DNA of 64,000 nucleotides, from the NCBI GenBank assembly GCA_009667805.1, contig CM019070.1, forward strand, positions 58,346,735-58,410,734. Direction: 5' to 3'. The notes under the pieces are model-generated. The model searched no databases and was not told the origin of the DNA. It saw only the letters and a list, made by a program, of their open reading frames with translations. The DNA comes from Leptobrachium leishanense. Its lineage: Eukaryota; Chordata; Amphibia; Anura; Megophryidae. Of this stretch, positions 63,936 to 64,000 are shown piece by piece. How positions within the stretch are numbered: position 1 is the first letter of the stretch; every line of letters begins with the position of its first letter. Position numbers and translations under genes: made by a program.

Positions 63936-64000
63936 ATGTCTGAAAGAACAAAAAGGACAAGCAGACGCTCCCAGACACAGATAAGAGGGCAAGCAGCCCC
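63936..64000 (+). CDS. Start of an unknown ORF, cut by the window end
   Basis: CTCACCATGTC gives a good Kozak context; the frame reads MSERTKRTSRRSQTQIRGQ and stays open to the edge. Very basic, Ser/Arg-rich N-terminus. Its position after a TATA box within a hAT-like element suggests a transposase or accessory ORF of that element, but with only 21 codons visible nothing can be assigned. Confidence 0.35.
   Translation, partial: MSERTKRTSRRSQTQIRGQAA

Overview
The window looks like nuclear DNA of a vertebrate, most likely a frog or another amphibian. It has split genes with GT-AG introns of 0.1-10 kb in a dense field of mixed transposons (hAT, Tc1, Tigger, PIF/Harbinger-like and piggyBac-like DNA elements, CR1/L2-like and L1-like LINEs, a chromodomain Ty3/Gypsy element and Penelope-like insertions). 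No bacterial or viral genome organisation is present. The species is inferred, not proven.

Host genes. At the left edge two plus-strand exons (266-360 and 1569-1707) encode the C-terminal part of ANKRD45. Two complete five-exon genes of the 1-Cys peroxiredoxin PRDX6 family follow in tandem on the minus strand. PRDX6 copy 1 spans 7638-17827 (224 aa, CDS exons of 92, 157, 147, 147 and 132 nt). Copy 2 spans 28560-52200 (228 aa, exons of 92, 157, 147, 147 and 144 nt). Splice phases are identical, all splice sites are canonical and both frames are open. PRDX6 and ANKRD45 are convergent here, as in human 1q25, where SLC9C2 lies between them; I see no SLC9C2 here. Both proteins keep the peroxidatic Cys46, but the Ser of the PRDX6 lipase-type motif GDSWG is Lys in both (GDKWG). 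Copy 2 has also lost the Asp of the phospholipase triad. Both may therefore be pure peroxidases.

Layout. 0-5.5 kb: ANKRD45 exons, MITEs and a broken Tc1 element. 5.5-7.1 kb: repeats and homopolymers. 7.1-18 kb: PRDX6 copy 1. 18.1-20.1 kb: a minisatellite of about 21-23 bp just upstream of copy 1. 20-23 kb: ancient repeats. 23.4-26.8 kb: Penelope-like insertions with hammerhead-like ends. 27-28.3 kb: MITEs and a SINE. 28.5-52.2 kb: PRDX6 copy 2, whose introns carry a second, inverted array of the same minisatellite (33.1-34.8 kb), a nested hAT/MITE stack (35.3-36.7 kb), a 663-bp tandem duplication (37.8-39.1 kb) and a 6.5-kb hAT element (42.6-49.1 kb) that itself holds an L1-like element and a probable solo LTR. 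52.3-55.3 kb: old repeats. 55.96 kb to the end: what looks like the 5' part of another hAT-like element, split by a full-length Ty3/Gypsy element (56182-62946, 5-bp duplication GAGTC), then a TATA box, a 43-bp minisatellite and the start of an ORF that runs off the window.

Most insertions are bounded by target-site duplications that can be read directly, so insertion order can be worked out. No tRNA, rRNA or CRISPR features were found.
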